A DNA stretch of 64,000 bases from Flavobacteriales bacterium (GCA_016722445.1 JADKIZ010000007.1:1-64000), one strand, 5' to 3'; shown: positions 26,115 to 35,429, numbered from the stretch's first letter. The notes: generated by a model not told the origin, from the sequence alone. Made by a program: numbers and translations.

Positions 26115-26912
26115 TCATGACGATCCGTTCCACATTGCCAGATTGTGCATACCCATATTTCCTGCATGATCGAATATGCCTCCCGCACACAAATTGTTGT
26201 TGTAGACACACAACGAATGAACCATTGTGGATCCCATTTCTTCCGTGGATAAACCATTTCCCATTGGATTCATGGTACTGCCATTCCAGGAACAAATGTG
26301 ATTCACCGTTGTTGCACCCGCCATGGAGAAGTTGCCTCCAATGCAGAGTGAACCATTCCACGTGCACATACTTTCCACATCGCCATTCATGCCATCGTGC
26401 ACCTGAAGCCATTGTGTGCCATCCCAGGAGCAGAGGTGATTTGCTGTATTCGTACCGCACATTGTGAATGCACCCCCTGCATACAAAACGTTGTTATGAT
26501 CACAAAGGGAATGCACTGCATCGTTGAAACCATCTCCCACCGGAAACCATGACTCACCATCCCACCGGGCGATATGATTGCATGCAACGCCACCCGCCAC
26601 GGTGAAGTGACCGCCAACATACATGCTGCCCTCATGATAAGTATAACACCAAATGGAATCATTACACCCAATACTACCGTTCATGGTCATGGGCATAAAG
26701 TCAGTTCCATTCCAGTACGTGCAATGATTCATGGTTTCACTTCCACAATTCTGAAACGCTCCTCCTGCGTAAAGGCAATTATGTTCCGTATCCGGGAACA
26801 AACACTGAACGCCTGCACTGGTGCCTTCTCCAACAGGAGAGCATTGTGCATTGCTGTTGATGGTGAACGAGCACGTGATCAACGCAATGGTAATTTGTAT
26901 AAGTCTTTTCAT
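26115..26912 (-). CDS. Secreted kelch/delta-60-like beta-propeller, N-terminal segment
   Basis: A signal peptide (MKRLIQITIALITCSFTINSNAQ) precedes about six repeats of 45 residues built on LYAGGAF, CGxxxxNHxxxWxGxxWxxxGxGxN and VHSLCDHNNVL. Each unit carries conserved Cys/His/Trp, and the repeats predict a beta-propeller. The function is unknown; it may be an adhesin or extracellular binding protein. Codon choice is like its neighbours. The frame is interrupted by TGA at 26115 at a Trp position and resumes at once as the 25551-26108 segment. Confidence 0.8.
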   Translation of the reverse strand: MKRLIQITIALITCSFTINSNAQCSPVGEGTSAGVQCLFPDTEHNCLYAGGAFQNCGSETMNHCTYWNGTDFMPMTMNGSIGCNDSIWCYTYHEGSMYVGGHFTVAGGVACNHIARWDGESWFPVGDGFNDAVHSLCDHNNVLYAGGAFTMCGTNTANHLCSWDGTQWLQVHDGMNGDVESMCTWNGSLCIGGNFSMAGATTVNHICSWNGSTMNPMGNGLSTEEMGSTMVHSLCVYNNNLCAGGIFDHAGNMGMHNLAMWNGSS

Positions 26913-27089
26913 GTTGTGCAGTTATTAGTGTGGAAATTTGTTTTTATTCAGGTCAAAGCACACCCATAATCAAACTCCATGTTATGACAATAGTCAGAGA
27001 AGTTTATGAAATAAGAGCAGAATACTTGATTTGATGAGGTCTTCAAGTATGTACAAATCACCAATACCTTTGGGGGATTCTATTCATAC

Positions 27090-27652
27090 GTGGAGCAGTT
27101 AAAAAAATACCTCGATCACTTCAGTCCGATCAATCAGGCGGAGTGGGAAGCTATTCAAAAAATATGCAGTGGATCAGTTGTAAAAAAAAACGATCACATT
27201 CAACAGATAGGTCAGACTTGCCGGACGATTTACTTCATCAAAAAAGGAGTGGCAAGAATTTATTACTTCAAAGATGGGATGGACATCACGGATAGTTTTT
27301 CGTTTGAGAATGAGATCGTCGTGCGTGTAGAAAGTTTATTTACGGGTGCACCAAGCAGAAAGGGTATACAGGCTCTGGAGGAAGTGGAAATCATTGCAAT
27401 CGACGCTGTCAAACTGTTTCAACTGTATGATACCTATCCTGCCGTGGAAAGGTTGTTTCGAAAGATATTCGAGTCGGAGTATATTGCTACAGTCAAGCGC
27501 ATTGAGAGCATCCAGTTTCATTCTGCAGAAGAACGCTATCTGCAATTGCTCAACGAATCCAACAAATGATACAGCGTGTTCCGCTGAAATTCATAGCATC
27601 TTATCTTGGTATAACACAAGTAAGTCTCAGTCGCATCCGGGCGAAAGTTTGA
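27090..27652 (+). pseudogene. Crp/Fnr-family regulator, C-terminal helix-turn-helix frameshifted
   Basis: GTG 27090 opens EQLKKYLDHFSPINQAEWEAI, the start of the cAMP-receptor-like domain; the body has YFIKKGVARIYYFKDGMDITDSF and the long C-helix ESEYIATVKRIESIQFHSAEERYLQLL. The frame stops at 27569 after NESNK, but one base over it continues MIQRVPLKFIASYLGITQVSLSRIRAKV to 27652, the normal recognition helix and end of this subfamily. So one base was lost or gained near 27560. No Cys cluster for an Fe-S centre is seen. It may regulate the following DsrE and MFS-rhodanese genes (inferred). Confidence 0.8.
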
Positions 27653-27866
27653 TTATTTATCAATTGTAAAACGTTTATCGAAAATCTTTCGGGTCCTTTG
27701 CATTGCTTAAAGGCGCTTACCGCAATTGAAAAGACATAGTTGTTAAGGGTAGTGCATCAACTTTCAATTGGGAATTCGGTTATCGAGAAGTCAATCATAT
27801 TCAGATGCGCTGCTAGGTTCAATGATTGTCATGAGCAATAAGGTACTGATCTAATAAACTGAAAAA

Positions 27867-28286
27867 ATGAATTCTAAAAAATGGATTGTAGCGTTTGGGA
27901 TGGCAATTATTTCCTACCAAACATTTTCTCAATGTGATGATAATTCCAACGCGACTGCCATTCCCACCAGCGTGGGAATTGTCATATCCACGAACGACCC
28001 GGAAACGATGTGGAATGCACTTCGCTTTGCCAATTTTTCTATCAGCAAGGGCGACACAGTCGACATCTTCTTATTAGGAAAGGGTGTTGAATTAGAAAAT
28101 TTGATTTTGACCAACGGAGATATTAAGGAACAATCAGAATCATTTTTAAATAGCAATGGAATCATCTTAGGCTGCGGCACTTGTTTGCAAAGCAGAAATA
28201 ATGAGAACCCACAAGTTTGTAAATTTTCATCTATGAGTGACTTGTATGATTTGGTGCGCAAACACAAGATCGTGTTGACATTTTAA
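27867..28286 (+). CDS. Exported DsrE-family sulfur-transfer protein
   Basis: A signal peptide (MNSKKWIVAFGMAIISYQTFS) precedes a 115-residue DsrE fold: SVGIVISTNDPETMWNALRFANFS, then GDTVDIFLLGKGVELENL and NGIILGCGTCLQSR, with Cys103 and Cys106 near the usual persulfide position. Exported DsrE-like proteins take part in periplasmic sulfur handling. It ends 9 bases before the MFS-rhodanese gene and is almost certainly translated from the same message, suggesting a shared sulfur pathway. Confidence 0.8.
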   Translation: MNSKKWIVAFGMAIISYQTFSQCDDNSNATAIPTSVGIVISTNDPETMWNALRFANFSISKGDTVDIFLLGKGVELENLILTNGDIKEQSESFLNSNGIILGCGTCLQSRNNENPQVCKFSSMSDLYDLVRKHKIVLTF

Positions 28287-28295
28287 GAGCAGTCA

Positions 28296-29852
28296 ATGAG
28301 AACGGATCACATCAAATTGGGTTTGAAAGAAAACTGGAAGCAGTTTAGCTTGTTGGTAATTGTGAACGCGTTTGTGGGAGGCATGGTAGGCATGGAAAGA
28401 TCGACCATGCCACAACTTGCGGAAAATGAATTCGGAATAAAAGCGAACACAGCCATACTGTCGTTCATCATTTTGTTTGGCATATCAAAAGCCATCACAA
28501 ATTACTTCACAGGAATTTTAAGTAACAAGTATGGTCGCAAAAGGATGCTTGTTCTTGGATGGCTCATTGGTATTCCATTTCCATTTATTCTGATTTATGC
28601 TCATTCCTGGGGGTGGATCGTTTTTGCCAATATCATCCTCGGAGTCAATCAGGGTCTGACATGGAGCAGCACAGTAGTCATGAAAATAGATCTCGTGGGA
28701 GAACGCAGGCGTGGTCTGGCAATGGGGCTGAATGAATTTGCTGGTTATCTTTCTGTTGCCTTGGTGGCGTTTTTTACCAGCTGGATTGCTGAAAAGTATG
28801 GCATCCGGCCTTATCCTTTTTATATCGGAATATTTCTGGTTGGTATTGGCACTTTGATATCGGTATTTTTTATAAAGGATACCGGAGACCATGTGATGAA
28901 AGAGTCTTTAGACTCGCAGGTTCGTCGGCTGAAAAATGTATTTTGGGAAACCACGTGGAAAGACAATTCACTGGGGTCTGTCACTCAGGCAGGTTTGATA
29001 AATAATCTGAATGATGGAATGATGTGGGGTGTGATGCCAATCTGGTTACTCACTAAAAATTTCAGCCTTTCGCAAATGGGAATCATCATTTCCGTTTATC
29101 CGGCTGTGTGGGGATTGGGCCAATTACTTACAGGCACACTGGCGGATAAATTGAGTAAGAAAAAAATGCTTCAGATGGGCATGTTGGTTCAGGCAATTGC
29201 GATCCTGCTTTTTTTATGGGCGTCAACATTTTTTGATTTTGTGCTGCTGTCTGCTGCATTGGGTGTTGGAACAGCGATGGTTTATCCAACGTTTTTAGCG
29301 TCCATTGCTGAAAATACGCATCCATCAGATCGAGCCGGATCACTTGGGGTTTTTCGATTGTGGCGGGATTTGGGTTATGCGATAGGAGCCATCCTCACGG
29401 GTTTACTCGCTGATGCATTCAATATTGAAATGTCCATTGCCTTCATTGCAATGGTCACTTTCTTATCTGCAGTTGTTTTGTTTTTTCGAATGCCGGAATC
29501 GAAAAGAGATTTGGCGTCGAATCAATTGAACGATCCAAAGTCATGCATTACCAAAGATGAACTTGAGAGGATTTTAGTTGAGAGACCTAAACAAGTTGTA
29601 ATCATTGATGTGAGATCAAAAGAAGAGTATGCTGCCATGCATATACCCGGTGCTTTGAATTTTTCATCAGGCAGTCTGGATGCTTTTTTGAATTCACTCT
29701 CAAAAAATGTATTCATCGTGACCGTTTGCGGAAAGGGCGGGGGAAGATCCGAAATTGCAGCGGGACAAATCAGGACTCAAGGCTTCCATAGTGCCAGAAG
29801 CCTGTGCGGAGGAACTTTTGGATGGAACACTGTCGCACAGGATGCGGCTTAA
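28296..29852 (+). CDS. MFS transporter fused to a C-terminal rhodanese domain
   Basis: Residues 1-410 are a 12-helix major facilitator: NKYGRKRMLVLGWLIG is the loop 2-3 signature, ADKLSKKKMLQ its second-half copy, and a long central loop follows residue 195. The last 105 residues form a cytosolic rhodanese domain (CITKDELERILVERPKQVVIIDVRSKEEYAAMHIPGALN, split here) with active-loop Cys in VTVCGKGGGRSE. A pump with a sulfurtransferase tail suggests transport of a sulfur compound coupled to persulfide formation. DsrE upstream supports this. The substrate is not determinable. Confidence 0.85.
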   Translation: MRTDHIKLGLKENWKQFSLLVIVNAFVGGMVGMERSTMPQLAENEFGIKANTAILSFIILFGISKAITNYFTGILSNKYGRKRMLVLGWLIGIPFPFILIYAHSWGWIVFANIILGVNQGLTWSSTVVMKIDLVGERRRGLAMGLNEFAGYLSVALVAFFTSWIAEKYGIRPYPFYIGIFLVGIGTLISVFFIKDTGDHVMKESLDSQVRRLKNVFWETTWKDNSLGSVTQAGLINNLNDGMMWGVMPIWLLTKNFSLSQMGIIISVYPAVWGLGQLLTGTLADKLSKKKMLQMGMLVQAIAILLFLWASTFFDFVLLSAALGVGTAMVYPTFLASIAENTHPSDRAGSLGVFRLWRDLGYAIGAILTGLLADAFNIEMSIAFIAMVTFLSAVVLFFRMPESKRDLASNQLNDPKSCITKDELERILVERPKQVVIIDVRSKEEYAAMHIPGALNFSSGSLDAFLNSLSKNVFIVTVCGKGGGRSEIAAGQIRTQGFHSARSLCGGTFGWNTVAQDAA

Positions 29853-30003
29853 TTCTTCATAAATTCAAAAATCGCGGTCTGCATTTATTTGGGAGATAGC
29901 TATTAGCCAATTGATAAAATTTTAAACAGGCTCTTAGAATTCCAATCCTAACGAAAATCATTGCAACTGACAGCAATGTGTCAATTACCTTTGAACTACG
30001 ATC

Positions 30004-30390
30004 ATGTTTCGAAAATTTCTCCTTTGGTCAGCTCTTTTGCTATACCTGGTTTCAAACAGCCATGTATCGCTGGCTATGCATTATTGCTGCGGAGAGGTGG
30101 TGGATTGGAGGCTTGCAGGTGAAGCAAAGAAGTGCTGCGAATCAGCGAAAGCCAAAAAGAACTGCTGCAGAGATGTGCAGATTGCCTTTGATGTAGATGA
30201 TGATCAAACATCACCGGATTTACTGAGTGCTGAGTTTAGTCCGGCTTACGAGATGATCGCATCTCTTCCTTCGAGTAACAAATTAGATTTTTCTTCTGTT
30301 GAAGCAGGTCTTTTGCAGTTGTCTGACCATGCACCACCGGACATGCTCGTCCGTCATTTTTATCTTCTCTACGAAGTATTCCGTCTTTGA
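30004..30390 (+). CDS. HYC_CC_PP family exported protein
   Basis: A 128-residue protein with a signal peptide (MFRKFLLWSALLLYLVSNSHVSLA) directly followed by MHYCCGEVVDW, then KKCCESAKAKKNCCRDV and near the end DHAPPDML. These are the H-Y-C, C-C and P-P landmarks that name the family. It is intact, unlike the relative at 13117-13500. Members sit beside copper or mercury genes in Bacteroidota; the cysteines suggest periplasmic Cu(I) binding, but this is not established. It heads the plus-strand series of copper genes that runs to 37871. Confidence 0.75.
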   Translation: MFRKFLLWSALLLYLVSNSHVSLAMHYCCGEVVDWRLAGEAKKCCESAKAKKNCCRDVQIAFDVDDDQTSPDLLSAEFSPAYEMIASLPSSNKLDFSSVEAGLLQLSDHAPPDMLVRHFYLLYEVFRL

Positions 30391-30479
30391 GATTATTTAT
30401 TTCTTGTGCCTGTGAAACTTAGCGTTTGCGGGTCTTTGTGCATTTAAAATTTCTCTCAATTTATCAAATTGTTTTTATA

Positions 30480-30836
30480 ATGAAAAAATCATCTTTCTTA
30501 TGGATGGTCATAACTGCGGCAATCTTGTCGATGTCGTTCACCATAGCCACCACCAAACCAGTCGAAACCAGCTTTTGGGTCAATCGCGATTGCGAGATGT
30601 GCAAAGCTAAAATAGAACAGGCCGCGGATCTCAAAGGAGTAAAATCAATGGCATATGATATGGACTCTTATATGCTCACGGTAGTGTATAATCCTTCTAA
30701 AATAAGCATTGAACAAATCCACCAGTCCGTTGCCGATGCCGGATATGACACCTCGTTGATAAAAGCCAGCGAATCTGCATACAATGCATTACCGGGTTGT
30801 TGCCAGTACGACAGGAATATTTCACCCAAAAAGTAG
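30480..30836 (+). CDS. Exported heavy-metal-associated (HMA) domain protein
   Basis: Start at ATG 30480 (the frame opens at 30426) gives a signal peptide MKKSSFLWMVITAAILSMSF. The rest is a single HMA ferredoxin-like fold: FWVNRDCEMCKAKIEQAADLKGV with Cys38 and Cys41 as metal ligands, MLTVVYNPSKISIEQIHQSVADAGYDT as the second beta-alpha half. A second pair, GCCQYDR, closes the protein and could add metal ligands. It would act as a periplasmic metallochaperone. It ends 5 bases before the next, paralogous gene. Confidence 0.85.
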   Translation: MKKSSFLWMVITAAILSMSFTIATTKPVETSFWVNRDCEMCKAKIEQAADLKGVKSMAYDMDSYMLTVVYNPSKISIEQIHQSVADAGYDTSLIKASESAYNALPGCCQYDRNISPKK

Positions 30837-30841
30837 ACTCC

Positions 30842-31180
30842 ATGAAACAGTCAATTTTGTACTTAACGGTGACGCTATTATCCATGTCTTCCTGCCAAAA
30901 TGGGACACTGAATAAAACCAGTGAAATCAAAGTATGGGGAAACTGCAATATGTGTAAAAAAACGATTGAAGGCTCTCTGGATGTGAATGGAGTGCTGGAA
31001 GCTGATTGGAACAAAGACACCAAAATGATGTCGATCGGTTACGACAGCACACTGATAAATCTAGAACAAATCGAGCACTTGATTTCTAAATCCGGATATG
31101 ATACGGAAATGTTTCGCGCTGAAGACAACACTTACAACAATCTTCATGACTGTTGCAAATACGAGCGCAAAGAAGAATAA
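30842..31180 (+). CDS. HMA-domain lipoprotein
   Basis: ATG 30842 opens a lipoprotein signal (MKQSILYLTVTLLSMSSCQ, lipobox Cys18). The HMA fold follows: IKVWGNCNMCKKTIEGSLDVNGV with Cys35 and Cys38, then MMSIGYDSTLINLEQIEHLISKSGYDTEMF, and a closing DCCKYER as in its neighbour. The two genes are clear tandem duplicates that diverged, one soluble and one lipid-anchored. Together they look like a relay of copper between periplasm and membrane (inferred). Confidence 0.85.
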   Translation: MKQSILYLTVTLLSMSSCQNGTLNKTSEIKVWGNCNMCKKTIEGSLDVNGVLEADWNKDTKMMSIGYDSTLINLEQIEHLISKSGYDTEMFRAEDNTYNNLHDCCKYERKEE

Positions 31181-31252
31181 AACGAATGGGAACGTAATTA
31201 TGACTTGCCCGCATAAATAAAAAACAATTTGAAACACCTTAATACTAAATAC

Positions 31253-32143
31253 ATGAAAAAAAATCTACTCTTCGTTTTTGCGATACTTTTCGCTGCCTGT
31301 GCAAATGCACAAATTCCAAATCCTGGATTTGAGGATTGGACGGACATGGGCGCATATAATACTCCAGATGGATGGTCTACGCTCAATTCAATGACGGATG
31401 CCATGTCGGTTTACACATGCACAAAAGGAACTCCAGGCAATCCGGGCATGTCATATTTGAAACTCACTTCAAAAACAGTAACTGGCATCGGAGTGGTTCC
31501 CGGTGTAGCGGTTTGCGGTACTTTGAATATGACAACGATGCAGCCGGAAGGTGGTTTCCCGTTTACACAACGTCCGGTTAGTTACAACGGTAAATGGCAA
31601 CACATGATTTTTGGTAATAGTCAAGGTTCTATAGCTGTTACTCTTACCAAATGGAACAATGAAACTATGCAGCGCGAAGTAGTTGCTGTGGCGCAAACAA
31701 CACTGGTTGGTATGGCCATGAGTTGGGCTAATTTCAGTATTGACTTTGAATACAACAGCGATGATTATCCTGATTCTTGTTCAATTTATATGAACGCCAG
31801 TGGAAACAATCCTACAAACAGCGATTACTTATGGGTTGACAACTTATCCTTTCAGGGCGATGTTGCAGGAAGTGTAATAGAAGAAAACAGCTCAAGCAGC
31901 TTTTCCATTTATCCGAACCCATCCAACGATGACTTCGCTATTGCTTTCCGTTCTTCTACCGCTGAAATTGTTCAGGTGAAATTAGTAGACATGAAAGGTG
32001 GAATGATTTCTTCACAACAGGTACAAACTGTTACGGGGAATAATATCTTCACTCCGGTACATCCTGAATTGTCGGAGGGCATTTATCTCGTCCATATCAT
32101 TGGTCAAAAGGGAATCACAACGGAAAAATTAATCGTACAATAG
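31253..32143 (+). CDS. T9SS-exported protein, PCMD-like domain
   Basis: Start at ATG 31253 gives signal peptide MKKNLLFVFAILFAACANAQ. The body (about 20-215) begins IPNPGFEDWTDMGAYNTPDGWST, the pattern of the putative carbohydrate/metabolism-linked PCMD-like beta-sandwich, and ends in CSIYMNASGNNPTNSDYLWVDNLSF. A T9SS type A domain follows (FSIYPNPSNDDFAIAF to EKLIVQ). It sits between the HMA genes and a thioredoxin-like T9SS protein in the copper series, 72 bases after the former. It may help locate or fold the other extracellular copper proteins; that is speculative. Confidence 0.75.
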   Translation: MKKNLLFVFAILFAACANAQIPNPGFEDWTDMGAYNTPDGWSTLNSMTDAMSVYTCTKGTPGNPGMSYLKLTSKTVTGIGVVPGVAVCGTLNMTTMQPEGGFPFTQRPVSYNGKWQHMIFGNSQGSIAVTLTKWNNETMQREVVAVAQTTLVGMAMSWANFSIDFEYNSDDYPDSCSIYMNASGNNPTNSDYLWVDNLSFQGDVAGSVIEENSSSSFSIYPNPSNDDFAIAFRSSTAEIVQVKLVDMKGGMISSQQVQTVTGNNIFTPVHPELSEGIYLVHIIGQKGITTEKLIVQ

Positions 32144-32173
32144 TTCATTGAGACTTTAAAAATAGAAACAGAC

Positions 32174-32950
32174 ATGAAAAATATTTATCTTACTCTCACA
32201 GCCTTTGTGGCTATCTTTTCCAGCAAGGCTCAAACTGTAGCCACGGATTTTACTCAAGATGATTGCAATGGCAATACAGTGCATCTATTCGAGTACCTGG
32301 AACAAAACAGTGTAGTCATCCTGGAGTTTTTTATGGATAATTGCAATCCATGCATTGACGCAGGCGATGATTTGTTGCCACATTTCAATGAACTGCAAAT
32401 GGACTATCCCGGTCACGTGGATTGGTATCACTTTGGTTTTAATAATTCATACACCTGCGAAACTGTCTTGAATTGGGTGAACGAAAATGGTTATCCTTCC
32501 AGGCCGTTTACCAACGGAGCAGCAATGGTAGCATACTATGGTGGATTTGGTATGCCTACTATCGTGGTGGTTGCCGGAGTGGATCATGAAATCATTTATT
32601 CTGAAGTAGGATATTCGTCTGGCGATGATGCTTTGGTGCATCAGGCAATTGATGAATTTTTTGCCGGAAGTCCACTTGCCGTGACAGAAAATACGGAGGA
32701 TTTGTTCCTGCGGAATTCTGGATTCAATCCATCGATGGAGTTGATTCAAGTGAATGTATCGAAGCAAATACAAAACGTAGAATTGACCATTTTTTCAACT
32801 AATGGTGAAACCTCTTTGCAGTCGGGCAAATACAACTCGGCGAATGGTAATATTTTTATACCAACAAATAATCTATCGAATGGAGTGTATATCCTTCAGG
32901 CAAAATCAGGCAATCTGACTAATTCCCAGCGCATCGCCATTGTGCGATAA
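32174..32950 (+). CDS. T9SS-exported thioredoxin-like protein
   Basis: A signal peptide (MKNIYLTLTAFVAIFSSKAQ) precedes a thioredoxin fold of about 150 residues: VVILEFFMDNCNPCIDAGDDLLPHF holds the redox pair Cys57-x-x-Cys60, and FGMPTIVVVAG carries the cis-proline loop. A T9SS type A sorting domain follows but begins atypically (SMELIQVNVSK rather than YPNP) and ends SQRIAIVR. The enzyme is likely an extracellular thiol-disulfide oxidoreductase or a copper-delivery (Sco/TlpA-like) protein. Neighbours 30 and 51 bases away are the PCMD-like protein and a multicopper oxidase, consistent with assisting copper loading. Confidence 0.8.
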   Translation: MKNIYLTLTAFVAIFSSKAQTVATDFTQDDCNGNTVHLFEYLEQNSVVILEFFMDNCNPCIDAGDDLLPHFNELQMDYPGHVDWYHFGFNNSYTCETVLNWVNENGYPSRPFTNGAAMVAYYGGFGMPTIVVVAGVDHEIIYSEVGYSSGDDALVHQAIDEFFAGSPLAVTENTEDLFLRNSGFNPSMELIQVNVSKQIQNVELTIFSTNGETSLQSGKYNSANGNIFIPTNNLSNGVYILQAKSGNLTNSQRIAIVR

Positions 32951-33001
32951 AACTAAAAAGAGGCGAGAACTATATTATTTTAAAAACAGTCCAAGCAATC
33001 A

Positions 33002-33355
33002 ATGAAAAAAATAGGTATTACAGCATTTTGCACTCTGCTAGGTGGAGCATTTTTAGCACAAACAGCGTTGGTGATCCCGCCGCTTTTAGAGGGCACAGAT
33101 TTTAACCTGAATGTGCAAATGGGTACCACCCAGTTCTGGCCAGGTATCAATACTCCCACATTTGGCGTCAACGGAAATTTGCTGGCTCCCACACTGATTT
33201 TAAATAAGGGCGAAGAAGTCACTTTAAACGTGATCAATAATCTGAATACGACAACAACCATGCACTGGCATGGGCTTCATGTTGCTGCGATGAATGATGG
33301 AGGTCCACATCAGATTATTCAGGAGGCGCTACCTGGTCGCCACAATTTGAAGTGA
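33002..33355 (+). CDS. Multicopper oxidase, N-terminal segment (frameshifted)
   Basis: A signal peptide (MKKIGITAFCTLLGGAFLAQ) leads into the first cupredoxin domain, with ATPTL-like LLAPTLILNKGEEVTLNVINNL and HWHGLHV at 88-94, the first type 2/type 3 copper ligand pair. After PHQIIQ the frame goes astray (EALPGRHNLK, stop), whereas the next frame reads GGATWSPQFEV and joins the following segment. One base is missing near 33317. Confidence 0.85.
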   Translation: MKKIGITAFCTLLGGAFLAQTALVIPPLLEGTDFNLNVQMGTTQFWPGINTPTFGVNGNLLAPTLILNKGEEVTLNVINNLNTTTTMHWHGLHVAAMNDGGPHQIIQEALPGRHNLK

Positions 33356-34695
33356 TGAACAACGCCGGAACATTTTGGTATCATCCTCATGGTGAGAATA
33401 AAACAGATATGCAAGTGTCCAAGGGAATCGCCGGAATGATTATTATTCGCGATGAAGTCGAGGCCGCTTTGGAATTGCCAAGAACTTATGGCATTGATGA
33501 CTTTCCAATCATCGTTCAAACCAAAAGTTTTGATATACTGTATCAGATCCAGATTGCTACGCATGCTGATACTTTGCTCATGGTGAATGGAACAGTGAAC
33601 GCTTTTCTGGATGCTCCTGCTCAAGTGGTGAGACTGAGGATGCTGAATGGTTCCTCCGAAAGAACTTTTCTTTTCGGGTTTTCAAACGACATGAATTTTT
33701 CGCAGATTGCAACAGATGGAGGCTTGAAAGAAACACCCTATCAAACAAACCGTCTCATGTTAGCACCTGGTGAACGAAATGAATGGCTCGTGGATCTTTC
33801 CTCATTTCAAGATCAAACCATTTATCTGATGAATTATGATAGTGATTTGCCCAATGGAACCATGAGAGCTGAAAATGTTGGCACAATGGCAACTCTTGAA
33901 GGTTATGACGACAACCCGTTGAATGGTGCAGACTTTCAGGTTTTGCAGATTAACGTGGTTGCTCCAACAGCAAATGCAATCACGACAATTCCTTCTGTAC
34001 TCACCACCATTACACCAATCAATATTTCTGAGGTGGATCAGTCCAGAACCATGACCATGTCGGCGATGGAGATGGGGCCGATGAATATGGTCGAAGGGCC
34101 TTTTGGAATTAATAATGTTCAGTTTGATATGGATGTTATTAATGAAATTGTTCAGTTGGGTGATGTGGAAGCGTGGACCATTACCAATCAAACGCAGGTA
34201 GCTCATCCATTCCACATTCACGATGTAGAGTTTCAAATCTTGGATGTGAATGGTTCGTCACCGGCGGCCTATCAACAAGGTTGGAAAGATGTGGTGCTTG
34301 TGATGCCGCAGCAGTCAGTCACGTTTATTACCCGATTCGAAGATTTTGCAGATCCTGTCACCCCGTATATGTATCACTGTCATTTACTTCATCATGAAGA
34401 TGAAGGAATGATGGGATCGTTCCTTGTGGTTGATCCAAATAGCGTTGACGATTCAAATATGCTAACAGGGATAGCTTATCCAAATCCAGCCAGATCCAAA
34501 GTCAGTTTGTCGCTTTCAAAACGTTTTGACAAGTCAACTCAGACTGTGCGTGTTTTCGATATGATGGGAAATTTGATTCCTCTTCAAATGGATGTAGCTG
34601 ACAACAGACTTTCAATAGATGTGGCGTCTCTTTCATCGGGGATGTATACAATTTCCATTGATGGTTTAAATGCCATACATTTTATAAAGGAATAA
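33352..34695 (+). CDS. Multicopper oxidase main segment with T9SS sorting domain
   Basis: It carries the second ligand pair in TFWYHPHG, two further cupredoxin domains, HPFHIHDVEF (third pair) and YHCHLLHHEDEGMM, whose HCH-x3-H-x4-M supplies the type 1 and trinuclear sites. Met-rich stretches (MTMSAMEMGPMN) near residue 230 resemble the Cu(I)-binding segment of CueO-like cuprous oxidases. A T9SS type A domain (YPNPARSKVSLSLS to IHFIKE) sends it outside the cell, unlike periplasmic CueO. Likely role: extracellular oxidation of Cu(I) to the less toxic Cu(II). Confidence 0.9.
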   Translation: MMNNAGTFWYHPHGENKTDMQVSKGIAGMIIIRDEVEAALELPRTYGIDDFPIIVQTKSFDILYQIQIATHADTLLMVNGTVNAFLDAPAQVVRLRMLNGSSERTFLFGFSNDMNFSQIATDGGLKETPYQTNRLMLAPGERNEWLVDLSSFQDQTIYLMNYDSDLPNGTMRAENVGTMATLEGYDDNPLNGADFQVLQINVVAPTANAITTIPSVLTTITPINISEVDQSRTMTMSAMEMGPMNMVEGPFGINNVQFDMDVINEIVQLGDVEAWTITNQTQVAHPFHIHDVEFQILDVNGSSPAAYQQGWKDVVLVMPQQSVTFITRFEDFADPVTPYMYHCHLLHHEDEGMMGSFLVVDPNSVDDSNMLTGIAYPNPARSKVSLSLSKRFDKSTQTVRVFDMMGNLIPLQMDVADNRLSIDVASLSSGMYTISIDGLNAIHFIKE

Positions 34696-34699
34696 TCGA

Positions 34700-35392
34700 A
34701 TGACAAGAATTATTTGGACAATATTATTTGTTTCAATGGCCGCAATCGCGGGAAGTGCGCAAACGTTTGAAGTGACGCCATCGTCAACTTTGGAGTTAAA
34801 CAATTTGGAAATTAATGTCCAATCTATCCACGATATTTTTCAGTTGAACACTTCCACTGAGACGACAATAATGGCTTGGGAAAAATTAGTTGTGGACATA
34901 CCTTCCGATTGGTCTTACACATTTTGTGATCTTGGAACGTGCTATGTCACCATACCGGATCAAGCGATCATGGCTCAGGAAATTGCACCAGGCGAAAGCA
35001 GTTTTGTTGGACTGACGCTTAATCCTGCGAGCGAAGGAAGTGGATCTTTTCAAGTGCGTGTGTGGGACACGGCAGCGCCGGAATATTCTGTGATCTGCAC
35101 CTGGTTGTTCTCAACCGGAATGGTTGCCGTTGTTGAAAAATCACTTCCGGATTTTCAATTTTTTCCGAATCCTGCGCATAATCTGTTGAATGTTATTTTA
35201 CCGGTTGATCACACGTTGGACAGGGGTGTAGTTATACTGAAGGATATGTCGGGAAGAGTAGTATGGCGTCGTTTAGTTTTTGTATCACAAAAATTGCAGT
35301 TTGATGTGAGTGATTTGGCAGGTGGTCTTTATTTATTGATCGTTTCAGATCAAAGAGATTTTTATTCTGCGAAAAAAGTATTGATTGAATAA
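34700..35392 (+). CDS. T9SS-sorted small secreted protein
   Basis: A 230-residue protein with signal peptide (MTRIIWTILFVSMAAIAGSAQ), a compact beta-sandwich of about 120 residues (MAWEKLVVDIPSDWSYTFCDLGTCYVTIPD, with paired Cys) and a T9SS type A domain (FQFFPNPAHNLLNVIL to KKVLIE). The start is 4 bases after the multicopper oxidase stop, so the two are surely co-translated. It could be a partner or anchor of the oxidase. The beta-sandwich family is not recognised by name. Confidence 0.75.
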   Translation: MTRIIWTILFVSMAAIAGSAQTFEVTPSSTLELNNLEINVQSIHDIFQLNTSTETTIMAWEKLVVDIPSDWSYTFCDLGTCYVTIPDQAIMAQEIAPGESSFVGLTLNPASEGSGSFQVRVWDTAAPEYSVICTWLFSTGMVAVVEKSLPDFQFFPNPAHNLLNVILPVDHTLDRGVVILKDMSGRVVWRRLVFVSQKLQFDVSDLAGGLYLLIVSDQRDFYSAKKVLIE

Positions 35393-35429
35393 TCATTTGG
35401 ACTTTGTTGCCGCATCAGGAATTAGCGTT

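Noticed and set aside
26115..26117. Organism-wide reassignment of TGA to Trp
   Set aside because: Several intact genes in the window end with TGA at the expected place, for example the LytTR and YgjP-flanking genes and the outer-membrane protein.
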